A program made the translations under genes and the position numbers. A DNA stretch of 64,000 bases from an uncultured Erythrobacter sp. (GTDB lineage Bacteria; Pseudomonadota; Alphaproteobacteria; Sphingomonadales; Sphingomonadaceae), in the NCBI GenBank assembly GCA_947501215.1, contig CANMUS010000002.1:620001-684000 (forward strand), read 5' to 3'. A model generated the notes under the pieces. The model made no database searches and was not told the origin of the DNA. It saw only the letters and a list, made by a program, of their open reading frames with translations. Shown here one piece after another: positions 41,744 through 50,669 of the stretch. The stretch's first letter is position 1, and every line of letters begins with the position of its first letter.

Positions 41744-43311
41744 GAGGCAATGCTCGACAGGGGCGCGGCAAGTGGTTCGTCAACATGCCACCCGTTCGAT
41801 TGGCGAATAAAGGCTTCATGCGCTGGCAGCTTTTCCGCCGTTTCGCGATAGGCGGCACGCATTTGCTGCATCGCTGCCGCGACGCGGTCGGGATCGAGCG
41901 AATCGGCAATCGCGTCGTAGCTTTCCGGCCAGATGTTCTGGCCCAGCATCACAGCGATCCAGCTATCGGCGACGAACAATTCGGCATTCTCGCGGAAAAC
42001 GCGGCCATGCAATCGCCAAAGATCAATCTTCCGTGCCAGGCTTGCCGGTACTTCCATATCGCGCACGTATCGCCAGAATTCGGTGTCGCCGCGTTGCGTG
42101 GCCTTGTAGTGCAGAATGATGAAGTCGCGCACGTCTTCGTAGAGCTCGCGCATGCCGCGATTGTATTCGTCGCGCTCGATGGGGCTGACCGGGTTGTCGG
42201 GGAAGAGCGCGAACAGCCGCGCGATACCGTTTTGAATGAGATGAATGCTGGTCGATTCGAGTGGCTCGATGAACCCCGACGACAAGCCGAGCGAGACGAC
42301 ATTGTGGCTCCAGGCTTTCTTTCGCATTCCGGTGCAAAAGCGCAGGGTTCGCGGTTCGGCCAGAGGTTCGCCGTCCAGGTTCGCCATGAGAATCTCCCGC
42401 GCCTCGTCCTCTTGCATATAGCCGCTGGAAAACACGTGACCGTTACCGGTTCGGTGTTGGAGCGGGATGCGCCATTGCCACCCGGCGCCATGCGCGGTCG
42501 AGCGCGTGAAGGGGGCCGGTGTTCCTACATTCCGCGACGGGACTGCAATGGCGCGGTCCATCGGCAACCAGTGGCTCCAGTCTTCATAGCCGGCTTCAAG
42601 GGTGTCTTCGATCAGAAGGCCACGGAAGCCGGAACAGTCGATGAACAGGTCGCCTTCTATTCTTGTATCGTTCTCAAGGACGACAGCTTGGACATCGCCG
42701 GATTCTCCATGGCGTTCGACGGTCTCGATCTTGCCCTCGATGCGCCTTACACCTCGCTGTTCAGCCATTTTGCGCAGGAACGCCGCATAGAGACCGGCAT
42801 CGAAATGGTAGGCATAGGCGATCTGGTTGACGACCGATTTCGCCCCCGGCGCGGGTCGCGCGAACTTTCCCGCCTTGGCGGCCGCGGTGCTCATCGAATA
42901 ATCGCCGATCGCGCCCGACCTTGCACCTCGTGTCTGTTCGCGCAGGAACAGTTGATGGAAGGCGATACCGTGAAAGGATTGGCCGTAGCTGCCGAAGGGG
43001 TGGAAATAGCGGTCGCCTTGCCTGCCCCAGTTCACGAACTCGATGCCGAGCTTGTAGGTGCCGCGCGTCGCGCGCAGAAATTCATCTTCGCGAATGTCCA
43101 GCATCGCGTTGAAATTTGCGATCGGCGGGATGGTCGCCTCGCCAACTCCGACGGTCCCGATCGCATCGGATTCGACCAGCGCGATCCTGCGCCGCCCATC
43201 GTTGAAGAAGCGTGCCAGCGCCGCAGCAGCCATCCAGCCGGCGGTGCCGCCACCCACGATTACGACTCGTTCGATCCGGTTTACGTTACCGATACCATTC
43301 ACCTGTCCCAT
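41740..43311 (-). CDS. Flavin-dependent tryptophan halogenase-like protein 3
   Basis: A 523-residue protein with all family motifs: VVIVGGGTAGWMAAAA, GTVGVGEAT, Lys87 in TRGTYKLGIEF, WQWRIPLQHRTGNG and Glu352 in FIEPLESTSIHL. It is the first gene of the minus-strand operon and is divergent from the TonB-dependent receptor across a 170-base gap that contains the operator-like palindrome at 43452-43465, which ties its expression to the xylan regulon. A role in uptake or in modifying an aromatic component of plant cell wall is conceivable but unproven. Confidence 0.9.
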   Translation of the reverse strand: MGQVNGIGNVNRIERVVIVGGGTAGWMAAAALARFFNDGRRRIALVESDAIGTVGVGEATIPPIANFNAMLDIREDEFLRATRGTYKLGIEFVNWGRQGDRYFHPFGSYGQSFHGIAFHQLFLREQTRGARSGAIGDYSMSTAAAKAGKFARPAPGAKSVVNQIAYAYHFDAGLYAAFLRKMAEQRGVRRIEGKIETVERHGESGDVQAVVLENDTRIEGDLFIDCSGFRGLLIEDTLEAGYEDWSHWLPMDRAIAVPSRNVGTPAPFTRSTAHGAGWQWRIPLQHRTGNGHVFSSGYMQEDEAREILMANLDGEPLAEPRTLRFCTGMRKKAWSHNVVSLGLSSGFIEPLESTSIHLIQNGIARLFALFPDNPVSPIERDEYNRGMRELYEDVRDFIILHYKATQRGDTEFWRYVRDMEVPASLARKIDLWRLHGRVFRENAELFVADSWIAVMLGQNIWPESYDAIADSLDPDRVAAAMQQMRAAYRETAEKLPAHEAFIRQSNGWHVDEPLAAPLSSIAS

Positions 43312-43451
43312 GGGGTGTCAGTCCTATCGCGTCTCGGAGTTGTTGGCAATTTGCCACAGTATTTCGGCAATCAGCCCATCTACCCTCTTGCCAAGCCCGA
43401 CACATCCCGATAACTAAATTGGTCGAGGAAAAGCAAGCTGCCGCAATATAG

Positions 43452-43465
43452 TGGTAGCGCTAACA
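43452..43465. promoter_or_regulatory. LacI-type operator candidate upstream of the TonB receptor
   Basis: TGGTAGCGCTAACA, 13 of 14 matches to the palindrome at 53118-53131. It lies 17 bases before the receptor start codon and between it and the divergent halogenase-like operon, so one bound repressor could block both. Confidence 0.75.
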
Positions 43466-43481
43466 TGGGAGGGATGGTCTT

Positions 43482-46400
43482 ATGGCCAAGGCGATGTCCA
43501 GCCGCGGTGCGCGTGCAGACGGACGAGGCGTACTCAGAAAATCGTTTTTGCGGACCGGGGCTTCGGCTCTTGTGGTGAGCAGTCTGATTTGCAGTTCGGC
43601 GGCTTTTGCGCAGGACATCGAAGAAGAGGCTGAGCCGGTCGAAGACAATGTGATTGTCGTTTCCGGCATCCGGCAGTCGCTTGCCAATGCGCAGGATATC
43701 AAGCGCGATGCCGATACGGTCGTCGATGCGATCACCGCCGAAGATATCGGCGCCCTGCCGGACCGTTCCGTCACCGAGGCGCTGCAGCGCGTCCCCGGTG
43801 TCGCAATCAACCGATTCGCGGGTTCGAACGACCCCGATCACTTCTCCGTCGAGGGTTCGGGCGTTGTCGTTCGTGGCCTCAACTTCGTTCGTTCGGAGTT
43901 CAATGGCCGCACGGCGTTCGCCGCCGGGGTCGGCGGTCAGGCGCTGAACTTCGCCGATGTCCCTTCGGAGCTGCTCGGCTCGGTCATCATCAGCAAGAAC
44001 GCGACCGCTAACATGATCGAAGGCGGACTCGCGGGGACGGTCAATCTCAATACGCGCAAGCCGTTCGACAGCAATTCGGACGACCTCAAGATCGCCCTGA
44101 GTGCGGAAGCCAATTACGGCGATTTCCGCAAGGAATGGACGCCGACGTTCTCGGGTTTGCTGAGCAAATCCTGGACTACCGATGCAGGTCGCTTCGGCCT
44201 GCTGATAAGCGGTGCCTATTCGCAGATCAAAAGCCGCGCCGATGGTTTGCAGATTGCGAACTATCAGACGCGCGATGGCCAACTGGTGGCGATTGCCAAT
44301 ACCGCCGACCGGTTCGTTTGTCGCAATCCACTACCGTCGGGTACCGACACCACTACGTTGCCCCCGCCAAATTCAACCTGCGGCACGGAAGGCGCTGCGG
44401 GTGCCGATGGTTTCGCCGATTACGCCGATTATCGCGTTGCGCCGGTCGGCGGGCAGTTCCGCACCCAGGAATTCAATCGCAAGCGCGACGGTATCAGTGC
44501 TGCAGCCCAGTGGGAAAGCCTCGACGAGCGGACGCGGGTGACAGCAGAATTCATCCGGTCGCACACCACCAACCGCTGGGGCGAATACACTTACGAAACG
44601 GCTCCCGATCTTTCCGAATATTCGACCTATCCGATCGGTTGTCAGCAGAATGCCAACGGCCCGAACGTGATCGACAGCAATGGCGTGATCGATCCGAACG
44701 ATGAGACGCCGCCGCGAGCCCAGTGCCCTGTCGGTGGTTTCACCGACTACGTTTACGATGAGAACGGCCTGTTCCAGTCGGGTTACATCGTCGACGCTTC
44801 GAATGGTTGGCGCGGTGATCCCGGCACGTCGCCCTTTGTTCCAATCGGCGGTTCGCAATTTTCACTTGCCCGTCGTCAGGTGCTCGATGAGACGACAAAT
44901 GAAGACTACAGCCTCAACCTCGAACATCAACTGACCGATCGGCTGCAGGTCAGGCTCGACGCGCAGTATGCGACATCGCGCAAGGAGAATCTTGATTTCA
45001 GCGTATTCGGGTCGAATTTCGCCGATCAGGAGCTGGATCTGACCGGAGACTATCCGGTCATCATACCCCATCGTCCCCAATTCCTCGGCTACACCTGGTC
45101 GGCGCCGTCGGAAGCCTTGGCGAATGCGGACGATGCGCAATATTTCAGCGATCCGCGCTTCCAGTTCTGGCGTGCCGCGATGGACCACGCCGAAGATAGC
45201 GAAGGCGACCAGTTCGCCTTTGCAAACGATTGGGCGTATGATTTCGACGAAGATTCTTTCATTCGTCGGGCACGTTTCGGCGGACGTTTCCAGACCCGCG
45301 ACCAGACGGTTCGCTACACGACCTATAACTGGGGCATGCTCAGCGAGACCTGGTCCGGTAGTCGCCCTGTCAATTTCGCGGATACGCCGGAAGGTGCTTC
45401 GGAACGATACGAATTTCCGAACTTCTTCCGCGGGGAAGTCCCCGGCCCTCCTGGTGCCTTCTACTACAGCGGCGACCTGATCGACGATTATCAAGGTTCA
45501 GTCGACTTCTTGCGATCGGTTCAGGACCAGGCGATCGAACTCGGCGCCGCCCCGACGTGGAATCCGCTGGCAGGCCGTGACGGCGCAATCGACGGTACGC
45601 CCTATTTGCCCTCCGACATCCAGACGGTTAAGCAGGACGATTACGCAGCCTACCTCATGCTCGAGTTTGGCAGCGACAACCTGTTCGGAAATCTCCGGAT
45701 GTCGGGCAATGTGGGTGTGCGCTACGTAAAATCGGACATCAAGTCGGCGACCTTCCGCACCGCAGGCACGCGGGACGGCCTCGGTATTGCCCAAGACTTC
45801 GACGTCCGTTGCGCCCCGCGGGAGCGACCGGCTGCCGCTGGCGGCGGTACCGCCATACCTGGCGGTATCTGTAACCGCGGCCGGGAATTCTACGAAGGCT
45901 TGCAGAACTTCGCGGATGGCGTGTTCATCTTCAACCAGGTCAACAACGAATACGACTACTGGTTGCCCAGCGCCAACCTGCGGTTCGGGATTACCGATGA
46001 TTTGATCCTGCGCCTTGCCGGATCGAAGGTGATGACGCGCCCCGAGAACAGCTATATCCGAAACTACTTCACGGCCAGCATCGACAATTCGGGCAACTTC
46101 ACCGGAACGGCGGGTGCGCCCGATCTGCTTCCGGCGACAGCCTGGCAGTTCGATGCAAGTCTGGAATGGTACTTCGCCAGGGTCGGATCGCTGACGTTGA
46201 ACGGCTTCTATAAGTCGGTCGAAAACTTCTTCTTCCAGTCCGTCCGTACGGAGACGATCACGAATGCCAGCGGGGAATCGCGCGATATTACCATTCGCGG
46301 CCCTGCCAATTTCGATGGCACCGGCAAGATCAAGGGCTTCGAAGTTGCATACCAGCAGACCTACGAGTTCCTCCCGGCGCCGCTCGATGGATTGGGGATG

Positions 46401-46862
46401 CAGGCGAACTATACCTATATCGACAGCTCGGGCCTGCCCAATACCTTCCTGAACGGTGGCAACGTTCCGACCGATTCTACCATTCCACCCGGCAACTTGC
46501 CGTTGGAGCAACTGTCGAAGCACAATGTGAACGTGGCGGGCTTCTACGAGAAGGGGCCGATCTCGCTCCGTGCGGCCTACAACTGGCGTTCGCGCTTCCT
46601 GCTGACGGCTTCGGACGTCATCTTCCCGTACTACTCGATTTTCAACGAGCCGACGGGACAGCTGGACGCCTCGCTGTTCATCAATCTCAAGGACATTTTC
46701 GATCTCCCGGACGACCTTCGGGTTGGCGTCCAGGGTGTGAATCTGCTCAACGAGGTGACGAAGACCACGCAGGCGTACACGGGTAATCCGGACGACCTGG
46801 CACCGCGGTCCTACTTCATGAACGACCGCCGGTTCTCCTTCATCATTCGCGGCAATTTCTAA
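43482..46862 (+). CDS. TonB-dependent receptor for xylan oligosaccharides
   Basis: A 1126-residue outer-membrane receptor. Signal peptide ends at AFA about residue 43; a TonB-box-like NVIVVSGIR lies at 56-64; the plug domain includes LQRVPGVAINRF and VVVRGLNFVRSEFNGR; the 22-strand barrel ends SFIIRGNF with a terminal Phe. The size and the SGIR beginning are typical of carbohydrate TonB receptors in sphingomonads and Caulobacter. Substrate assignment to glucuronoxylan oligosaccharides is from context. ATG 43482 follows GGGAGGG eight bases upstream, and a strong terminator follows the stop. Confidence 0.93.
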   Translation: MAKAMSSRGARADGRGVLRKSFLRTGASALVVSSLICSSAAFAQDIEEEAEPVEDNVIVVSGIRQSLANAQDIKRDADTVVDAITAEDIGALPDRSVTEALQRVPGVAINRFAGSNDPDHFSVEGSGVVVRGLNFVRSEFNGRTAFAAGVGGQALNFADVPSELLGSVIISKNATANMIEGGLAGTVNLNTRKPFDSNSDDLKIALSAEANYGDFRKEWTPTFSGLLSKSWTTDAGRFGLLISGAYSQIKSRADGLQIANYQTRDGQLVAIANTADRFVCRNPLPSGTDTTTLPPPNSTCGTEGAAGADGFADYADYRVAPVGGQFRTQEFNRKRDGISAAAQWESLDERTRVTAEFIRSHTTNRWGEYTYETAPDLSEYSTYPIGCQQNANGPNVIDSNGVIDPNDETPPRAQCPVGGFTDYVYDENGLFQSGYIVDASNGWRGDPGTSPFVPIGGSQFSLARRQVLDETTNEDYSLNLEHQLTDRLQVRLDAQYATSRKENLDFSVFGSNFADQELDLTGDYPVIIPHRPQFLGYTWSAPSEALANADDAQYFSDPRFQFWRAAMDHAEDSEGDQFAFANDWAYDFDEDSFIRRARFGGRFQTRDQTVRYTTYNWGMLSETWSGSRPVNFADTPEGASERYEFPNFFRGEVPGPPGAFYYSGDLIDDYQGSVDFLRSVQDQAIELGAAPTWNPLAGRDGAIDGTPYLPSDIQTVKQDDYAAYLMLEFGSDNLFGNLRMSGNVGVRYVKSDIKSATFRTAGTRDGLGIAQDFDVRCAPRERPAAAGGGTAIPGGICNRGREFYEGLQNFADGVFIFNQVNNEYDYWLPSANLRFGITDDLILRLAGSKVMTRPENSYIRNYFTASIDNSGNFTGTAGAPDLLPATAWQFDASLEWYFARVGSLTLNGFYKSVENFFFQSVRTETITNASGESRDITIRGPANFDGTGKIKGFEVAYQQTYEFLPAPLDGLGMQANYTYIDSSGLPNTFLNGGNVPTDSTIPPGNLPLEQLSKHNVNVAGFYEKGPISLRAAYNWRSRFLLTASDVIFPYYSIFNEPTGQLDASLFINLKDIFDLPDDLRVGVQGVNLLNEVTKTTQAYTGNPDDLAPRSYFMNDRRFSFIIRGNF

Positions 46863-46888
46863 CACCCGCGATTGATCCTCTCGAAATG

Positions 46889-46924
46889 GGCCGCGCTACC
46901 GAACCTGGTAGCGCGGCCTTTTTT
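46889..46924 (+). terminator. Rho-independent terminator of the TonB receptor gene
   Basis: GGCCGCGCTACC (46889-46900), loop GAACCT, GGTAGCGCGGCC (46907-46918) and six T. A perfect 12-bp stem, 26 bases after the receptor stop. Confidence 0.93.
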
Positions 46925-47007
46925 GTTGGAGTCATCAAGCGCGGACGGTTGTCGTGCTTCGGCTGAAGGTCTCGAACCCAACGCAGCGACGCGGGCGTTC
47001 GCATAGC

Positions 47008-47040
47008 AAAAGGCCGCGCCACTGCGAAAGTGACACGGCC
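47008..47040 (-). terminator. Rho-independent terminator of the GH3-GH3-GH10 operon
   Basis: On the minus strand a 12-pair stem (GGCCGTGTCACT with AGTGGCGCGGCC, two G-U pairs) at 47040-47012 with a TTCGC-type loop is followed by TTTT (47011-47008). It sits 29 bases past the xylanase stop. Confidence 0.88.
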
Positions 47041-47068
47041 CGTTGCCTGCAGGTGTTTGAGCCGCGGC

Positions 47069-48268
47069 CTAGGCTGCCTCGATCAGCGCCTGAGCGATGG
47101 CCGTCCGCATCGGTTTGACCTCATAATCGGAGCTGTAAGGCGTCCCCCTCACTTCGAGCCCATCGGTCCGCTCGGCCGGATCGAAATATTGCAGCCAGTT
47201 GAATTTATCGACCATGCCCCAGGCTAGGATGTCGTCGAGATGTGCATCATAGTCGAGCATCACGTCGAAATAGCGGCGCGTATAATCGGCGATCTTGCGA
47301 TCCCTCTCCGGGATGTCGGCAGGCAGTGCCTTGTCCTTCACGTCGAACTCCGTGATGAGCAGCCGCAATCCCATGCCGGTGACTTCGTCCAGGAAACGGC
47401 GCCACTCGCGCTCCGCATAAGGGCCAACCCCGGTCGCAGGGTCGATCTCGAACATCTCGATATGCGATTGGATGCCGAGTGCATCGACCGGGGTGCCGCG
47501 TTTCATCATCCCTTCCAGCAAGCGCAAGACGTCGTCGCAGTGCTCTCGGTGGGCAGGTTCCCAACTCATGTAGTCATTGTAGACCAGCTGGCCGTTGGGG
47601 AGTTGTTCCCGGGCCACGCTGAAGGCCAGGTCGATGACTGCCTCGGGGCTTCCCATTGCGCGTGACAGACTCGTTTCGATCGGCGCGTTGCGTTCGTGAT
47701 CGATTGCCTCATTCACGACATCGTAGCTGGTGATGACGCCGCGGTAGCGGTCGGTCACTGCCCGAATATGCTCCGTGACCAGGCGTTCGGCCTCGGCGAC
47801 GGGATTTGCGCCATAGTCGTAGTTGTTGAGCCATTCCGGAAACCACTGCGGCCGGTGCCACAAGAGGGTGTGGCCGCGCAGGGCCATTTTGTTCGTCCGC
47901 GCCCAGGCAGCAATATCGTCCATACGTGAGAAATCGAATGTATCGGGATCCGGCCGGACGGTCTGCCACTTCATCTCGTTTTCAGGGACAACCATGCCGC
48001 ATTCGGCTTTGATCAAATCGGTATAGTGTGGGTTCTGGACCGATCCGGCGTCGGTACGTCCCGGCGTGGATGCGATCGCGCTGCCGAAATATCGCCCGCC
48101 GCGCTGCGCCAGCGCATTCAGCGACGGCTTGGGATAGCGCGTAGCCGCAGAAGCGGTGTCCATCGTGCCCGTTGCTGCATCCGATAGCCCGCCGGTACAC
48201 GATACCAGCGGAAGTGCTGCCAGCCCCGCAAGGGCCTGGCGGCGCGAGACTTGGAAGTCGCTTGGCAT
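47069..48268 (-). CDS. GH10 endo-1,4-beta-xylanase, exported
   Basis: A 399-residue glycoside hydrolase family 10 enzyme that cuts the xylan backbone. The acid/base Glu187 is in DVVNEAID and the nucleophile Glu307 in ITEFDV; RGHTLLWH and NDYM are further GH10 marks. The N-terminus carries SRRQALAGLAALPLVSC, a twin-arginine-like and lipobox-containing signal, so it is probably a lipoprotein facing the periplasm or surface. ATG 48268 follows AGGAGAG. It is the last gene of the operon, 13 bases after the second GH3 gene. Confidence 0.96.
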   Translation of the reverse strand: MPSDFQVSRRQALAGLAALPLVSCTGGLSDAATGTMDTASAATRYPKPSLNALAQRGGRYFGSAIASTPGRTDAGSVQNPHYTDLIKAECGMVVPENEMKWQTVRPDPDTFDFSRMDDIAAWARTNKMALRGHTLLWHRPQWFPEWLNNYDYGANPVAEAERLVTEHIRAVTDRYRGVITSYDVVNEAIDHERNAPIETSLSRAMGSPEAVIDLAFSVAREQLPNGQLVYNDYMSWEPAHREHCDDVLRLLEGMMKRGTPVDALGIQSHIEMFEIDPATGVGPYAEREWRRFLDEVTGMGLRLLITEFDVKDKALPADIPERDRKIADYTRRYFDVMLDYDAHLDDILAWGMVDKFNWLQYFDPAERTDGLEVRGTPYSSDYEVKPMRTAIAQALIEAA

Positions 48269-48281
48269 TCTCTTTGCTCTC

Positions 48282-50669
48282 CTAGACGATTTGTACATCG
48301 ATGGCTTGAAGCTCGGCGGAACTGGCGCCGACCGATAGCTTGACCGGGCCGGGCTCGTTCACTTCCTGCATCTCGCGATTCCAGATCGTGAGCTGGTCCG
48401 GCTCGATAGCGAAGGTCAGAGTCCGCTGTTCACCGGGCTGCAGCGTCACCCGCTCGAAACCCTTGAGCTCGAGCACGGGACGTGTGACCGAAACATCGGT
48501 TCGGGTAATGTAAAGCTGGACCACCTCGTCGCCTGCCCGCTCGCCGGTATTGCGGACGTCGACTTCGACCCGGATGGCTTCGTTCAGCGAATAGGATGCC
48601 TCGCTCGCCCGGGGCGGGGAAATGACGAACGAGGTGTAGGACAACCCGTGGCCGAAGGGAAACAACGGCCCCTTGTTGTCGAACAGGTAACCCCGCCGTG
48701 CACTGGGCTTGTGGTTGTAGAAGTAGGGTATCTGTCCTTCGTTGCGAACGACCGTCACCGGAAGTTTTGCCCCCGGATTGATATCGCCGAGCAGCGCTTC
48801 GGCCACTGCGACACCGCCCTCCTGTCCCGGGTACCAGCATTCCAGGATCGCGTCGGCCTTTTCGACGACATTGGGCCAGCTGGGCGGGCGCCCGTTATAG
48901 GCAGCGACGATCAGCGGCTTGCCGAGTTCGGCCAGGGCATCGACCAGTTCGTTCTGCTCGCCGACGATGTCGATATCGGTGCGATCGCCAAGGTGGTTGG
49001 TGGCGAAACCTTCGCGGCTTGTCTGTTCGGTATCCCCGATCGCAAGGATGATCGTATCCGCGGTGCTGGCGACTTCGACCGCCTCTTCGATCAGGCGCAG
49101 GTTTTCCTCTCGATCGGCGAGATAGACCAGGTCTTGCGAACGATCCTCGCTTGTCGTGATGAACACGCCCTGCGCGGTAACGAAGTCCGCTTCGGGTGCG
49201 ACCTGCCGCAAGCCTTCGATAAGGCTTATCGTCTGCTTCGGGACACTCGAATAGCCGCCAAGCCGGGCGATCGCGTGGTTGGGTCCGATTACGGCAACGC
49301 GGCCCACCCTCGCGCGGTCGAGTGGCAACGCGCCGCCTTTATTGGTCAGGAGGCAGACGCCTTTGCGCGCCGCCTCGAGCGCTAAGGCGCGTGCTTCGGC
49401 ATTGCCGGTTAGGCGTTGCGAGAGCGCCGCGTCGCCATAGGGGTTTTCGAAGAGGCCGGCGCGAAATTTCAGGGTCAGCATCCGCGCGCAGGCCGTATCG
49501 ACCAACGATTGCTCGACACGTCCTTCGTTCACCGCGTCGACCAGCGTCGCAAACGCCATGCCTTCGGGCAATTCGCTGTCGACCCCGGCAATCAGCGCTT
49601 GGCGCGCTGCGTCCTCGAGATCGTCGGCTACACCATGAAGTGTGGCCAGTTCGTGCACGCCGCCGTAGTCGCTGACGATTGCGCCATCGAAGCCCCATTC
49701 TCCGCGCAGAATCTCTCCCAGCAGCCAGATGTTGGCGTGGCTAGGAATACCATCGATCTCGTTATAGCTCGGCATGACGCTGCGGATGGACGTACGCCGG
49801 ACGATTTCGCGAAATGGGGGGAAGAAGTTCTCCCGCAGGTCACGCTCCGAAATTTGGGCAGGAGCTACATTGTTGCCTGCTTCGGGCTGGCCGTGGCCGG
49901 TCATATGCTTGAGCGTTGCGAAGACCTTTCCGTCGGCCAGCTTCTCGAACTTGCCTTGGCCTTGCAGACCCTCGACGGCCGCTACTCCCATTTCCCCGAC
50001 CAGATGGGGATCCTCGCCCCAGGTCTCCTCGATCCGCCCCCAACGCGGGTCACGGACGATGTCGACAACCGGGCTCAGGACCAGGGGTACCCCGCGCGAG
50101 CGAACCTCGCGCGCGGTCGTCGACTGAACCCGCCGCATCAGGTCGAGATCGAAACTCCCTGCGAGCGCAATTGCTTGCGGGAACATGGTCGCCTCGGTCG
50201 CCATGTAACCGTGGAGCGATTCCTCATGCAGTAATACTGGAATGCCGAGGCGCGTGTCCTCCAACGCCCAACGCTGAAGCGCATTGATGAACTCGACCGT
50301 CTGTTCGGGCGTGCGCCAGCGAGCCGCGGTGCCACCCGCCGCTCCGCTGATCCCGGGCACACCGCGCTTGTCGCTGGGCCGGGTGACGTGCCCGATCCCG
50401 TGCGGGAAGGCTGCACTCGCGCGCTCCGGAACGAATGCCAGATCGTCGATCATGTCGCCTTTCGCCGCCCAGGCGGTGCGGATTTGCGCGACCTTTTCCT
50501 CCAGCGTCATGCGCGCCATCAGGTCGGCCACGCGGGCCGGGATCGGTGCCGCCGCGTCCCAATAGAGCGGCCCGGTTTGCGCCAAAGCGATCGGGGCCTG
50601 CGTTACCGCGATCGCGGACAGGCTACCCCCGGCAAAAAGCTTCAGCGCCGAGCGGCGACTGACGCTCAC
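48282..50669 (-). CDS. GH3 beta-xylosidase/beta-glucosidase-like enzyme, second of the pair
   Basis: A 795-residue exported GH3 enzyme starting at a GTG (50669) that overlaps the stop of the first GH3 gene. The signal has twin-arginine character (SRRSALKLFAGGSLSAIA). The (beta/alpha)8 and sandwich domains and a fibronectin-like C-terminus are complete. The catalytic Asp is in AIVSDYGGVHEL. GH3 enzymes release xylose or glucose from oligosaccharide ends. Exact specificity cannot be read from sequence; the xylan context favours xylosidase. The two paralogs differ clearly and are probably not redundant. Confidence 0.93.
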   Translation of the reverse strand: MSVSRRSALKLFAGGSLSAIAVTQAPIALAQTGPLYWDAAAPIPARVADLMARMTLEEKVAQIRTAWAAKGDMIDDLAFVPERASAAFPHGIGHVTRPSDKRGVPGISGAAGGTAARWRTPEQTVEFINALQRWALEDTRLGIPVLLHEESLHGYMATEATMFPQAIALAGSFDLDLMRRVQSTTAREVRSRGVPLVLSPVVDIVRDPRWGRIEETWGEDPHLVGEMGVAAVEGLQGQGKFEKLADGKVFATLKHMTGHGQPEAGNNVAPAQISERDLRENFFPPFREIVRRTSIRSVMPSYNEIDGIPSHANIWLLGEILRGEWGFDGAIVSDYGGVHELATLHGVADDLEDAARQALIAGVDSELPEGMAFATLVDAVNEGRVEQSLVDTACARMLTLKFRAGLFENPYGDAALSQRLTGNAEARALALEAARKGVCLLTNKGGALPLDRARVGRVAVIGPNHAIARLGGYSSVPKQTISLIEGLRQVAPEADFVTAQGVFITTSEDRSQDLVYLADREENLRLIEEAVEVASTADTIILAIGDTEQTSREGFATNHLGDRTDIDIVGEQNELVDALAELGKPLIVAAYNGRPPSWPNVVEKADAILECWYPGQEGGVAVAEALLGDINPGAKLPVTVVRNEGQIPYFYNHKPSARRGYLFDNKGPLFPFGHGLSYTSFVISPPRASEASYSLNEAIRVEVDVRNTGERAGDEVVQLYITRTDVSVTRPVLELKGFERVTLQPGEQRTLTFAIEPDQLTIWNREMQEVNEPGPVKLSVGASSAELQAIDVQIV

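Noticed and set aside
45498-46865. Long minus-strand frame antisense to the TonB receptor
   Set aside because: No recognisable domain and fully covered by a receptor with clear motifs and terminator on the other strand.
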